64,000 nucleotides of DNA from Chryseobacterium hagamense (GTDB lineage Bacteria > Bacteroidota > Bacteroidia > Flavobacteriales > Weeksellaceae). The stretch lies in contig NZ_BJYJ01000002.1 of NCBI RefSeq assembly GCF_007991455.1, positions 124,001 through 188,000 of the forward strand, in the 5' to 3' direction. Of this stretch, positions 63,215 to 64,000 are shown piece by piece; position 1 is the first letter of the stretch; each line of letters begins with the position of its first letter. A model generated the notes under the pieces. The model was given only the letters and a program-made list of their open reading frames with translations, was not told where the DNA came from and did no database searches. Made by a program: the position numbers and the translations under genes.

Positions 63215-64000
63215 ATGAAAAAGTTTTATCTTTTTGCATCGCTTTTTTTGGCTGGCTCTCTTACGCAGGCCCAATCGAACTACACGGACGGTTATTTTAT
63301 GGTGAATGAAGAATGGTTCGGCCATACGAACGGATCACTTAATTTCATCAGCAATAACGGCCCGGTAGCTTACAGGGCTTACAGCACCGTCAACAACAAC
63401 CAGGCTTTCGGAGCCACCACACAGTACGGAACCATTTACGGGGATAAATTTTATTTTATTTCCAAGCAGGCTGCGGATGGCGGAGATACCCAGTACACCC
63501 CGGGCGGAAGACTGGTGGTCGCCAATGCACAGACCCTGCAGAAAATTGCAGGATTCAACACCATTGGGGGAGACGGCAGATCTTTTGTAGGTGTAAATGA
63601 GCACAAAGGCTATATGGCAACTTCCAATGGCATCTATCTTTTCGACATCGATAATCTACAGGTCGGAAACCAGATTCCTGCAACCGGGGGACAGGTCGGA
63701 AACATGATCCGCACTTCGCGGTATGTTTTTGCAGTACGGCAGTCGGTAGGCGTATGGGTAATCGATCCGGATACGGATACGATCGTGTCTACCATCTCAG
63801 GTGCTTTCAATTCGGTTGTGCAGGCAAAAGACAGCAGTGTATGGGCGATCCAGGATCAGAAGCTGGTAAAAATCGATCCTTTAACCTTCGCAACGGCTGT
63901 CTTTAATATTCCGACCACCAAGTACTCCGGAAGCTGGGGAGCCTGGAATGCCGGAAGCTTTACGGCCGGCATCCAAAGCAATACCCTGTACTGGATCAAT
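63215..64000 (+). CDS. DUF5074/propeller-type exported protein (3' end outside window)
   Basis: 262 codons are visible from ATG 63,215 to the window edge, with no stop. The signal peptide is FYLFASLFLAGSLTQAQ, a non-lipoprotein type unlike its two neighbours. Blade-like repeats include GRLVVANAQTLQKI, GIYLFDIDNLQV, VWVIDPDTDTIVSTI and LVKIDPLTFATAV. It resembles the DUF5074/YncE-like protein at 60,837 but is more divergent at the N-terminus. It is 32 bases downstream of the surface lipoprotein gene and is probably in the same riboswitch-controlled operon. Confidence 0.82.
   Translation, partial: MKKFYLFASLFLAGSLTQAQSNYTDGYFMVNEEWFGHTNGSLNFISNNGPVAYRAYSTVNNNQAFGATTQYGTIYGDKFYFISKQAADGGDTQYTPGGRLVVANAQTLQKIAGFNTIGGDGRSFVGVNEHKGYMATSNGIYLFDIDNLQVGNQIPATGGQVGNMIRTSRYVFAVRQSVGVWVIDPDTDTIVSTISGAFNSVVQAKDSSVWAIQDQKLVKIDPLTFATAVFNIPTTKYSGSWGAWNAGSFTAGIQSNTLYWIN

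Noticed and set aside
1..64000. tRNA, rRNA, phage, integrase, transposase, toxin-antitoxin or defence genes
   Set aside because: I looked for their usual motifs on both strands and saw none that I can support.

Overview
The window looks like chromosome of a Weeksellaceae/Flavobacteriia bacterium, probably Chryseobacterium or a close relative. The evidence is Bacteroidetes-type promoters (TTG, about 19 bp, TAnnTTTG), two SusC/SusD pairs, a BshC (bacillithiol) gene, a GHMP kinase of the GYDIA type, a Gly/Gln/Asn-rich IF-2, and A-rich rather than Shine-Dalgarno-like leaders. I see no rRNA, tRNA, CRISPR array, prophage or intact insertion sequence.

Layout. 1-18,384 (all minus strand) is a surface-polysaccharide locus. 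Read in the direction of transcription it runs ugd, rmlB, rmlA, an ABC glycan exporter (Wzm/Wzt-like), a DegT-type sugar aminotransferase, a NeuD/PglD-type acyltransferase, then a long run of glycosyltransferases with a short SDR protein, an asparagine-synthase-like amidotransferase and a GT-D-fold (DUF1792) enzyme. The last glycosyltransferase is cut by the window edge. RmlC and RmlD are absent, so dTDP-4-keto-6-deoxyglucose probably goes to an N-acylated amino sugar rather than rhamnose. Base composition is patchy, with one sharp change inside the aminotransferase gene. 18,491-23,500 (plus) is the housekeeping rimP-nusA-infB operon with its own promoter, a leader hairpin and a strong terminator. 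23,692-28,120 is an AT-rich SusC/SusD pair with a palindrome between its promoter elements.

28,198-37,366 (plus) holds ordinary chromosomal genes: putative porin, bshC, a LysM plus periplasmic-binding-protein fusion, fabD, a GHMP kinase and pckA. 37,367-37,807 is non-coding and carries REP-like hairpins and an intergenic repeat family that reappears, partly inverted, at 51,778-52,345. aroQ (minus) and a SAM-I (S-box) riboswitch follow. The riboswitch precedes a second, GC-richer SusC/SusD pair, which suggests this importer brings in methionine or another sulfur compound.

43,148-51,723 is a heavy-metal efflux locus: a small Cys-rich protein, a CusA/CzcA RND pump fused to its TolC-like outer-membrane channel, a CusB-type adaptor, a Fur-family regulator and a P1B-2 (Zn/Cd/Pb-type) ATPase. 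The same TGCAAT-N3-RTTGCA element lies before the pump gene and before the ATPase gene, so the regulator probably controls both.

52,458-58,353 looks like a copper-handling locus: two paralogous small proteins with identically placed Cys residues, a YHS protein, SCO1, an exported Fe/Mn superoxide dismutase, an MbnP-like lipoprotein, an MbnH/MauG-like di-haem peroxidase and an outer-membrane protein with a Cys cluster. 58,525-64,000 is a vitamin B12 uptake locus: a cobalamin riboswitch, a BtuB-like TonB receptor, a BtuG-like beta-propeller lipoprotein, a surface lipoprotein and a second propeller/DUF5074-type protein cut by the window edge. The best candidates for new biology are the paired Cys-motif proteins of the copper locus, the shared operator of the efflux locus and the SAM-riboswitch-controlled SusCD importer.
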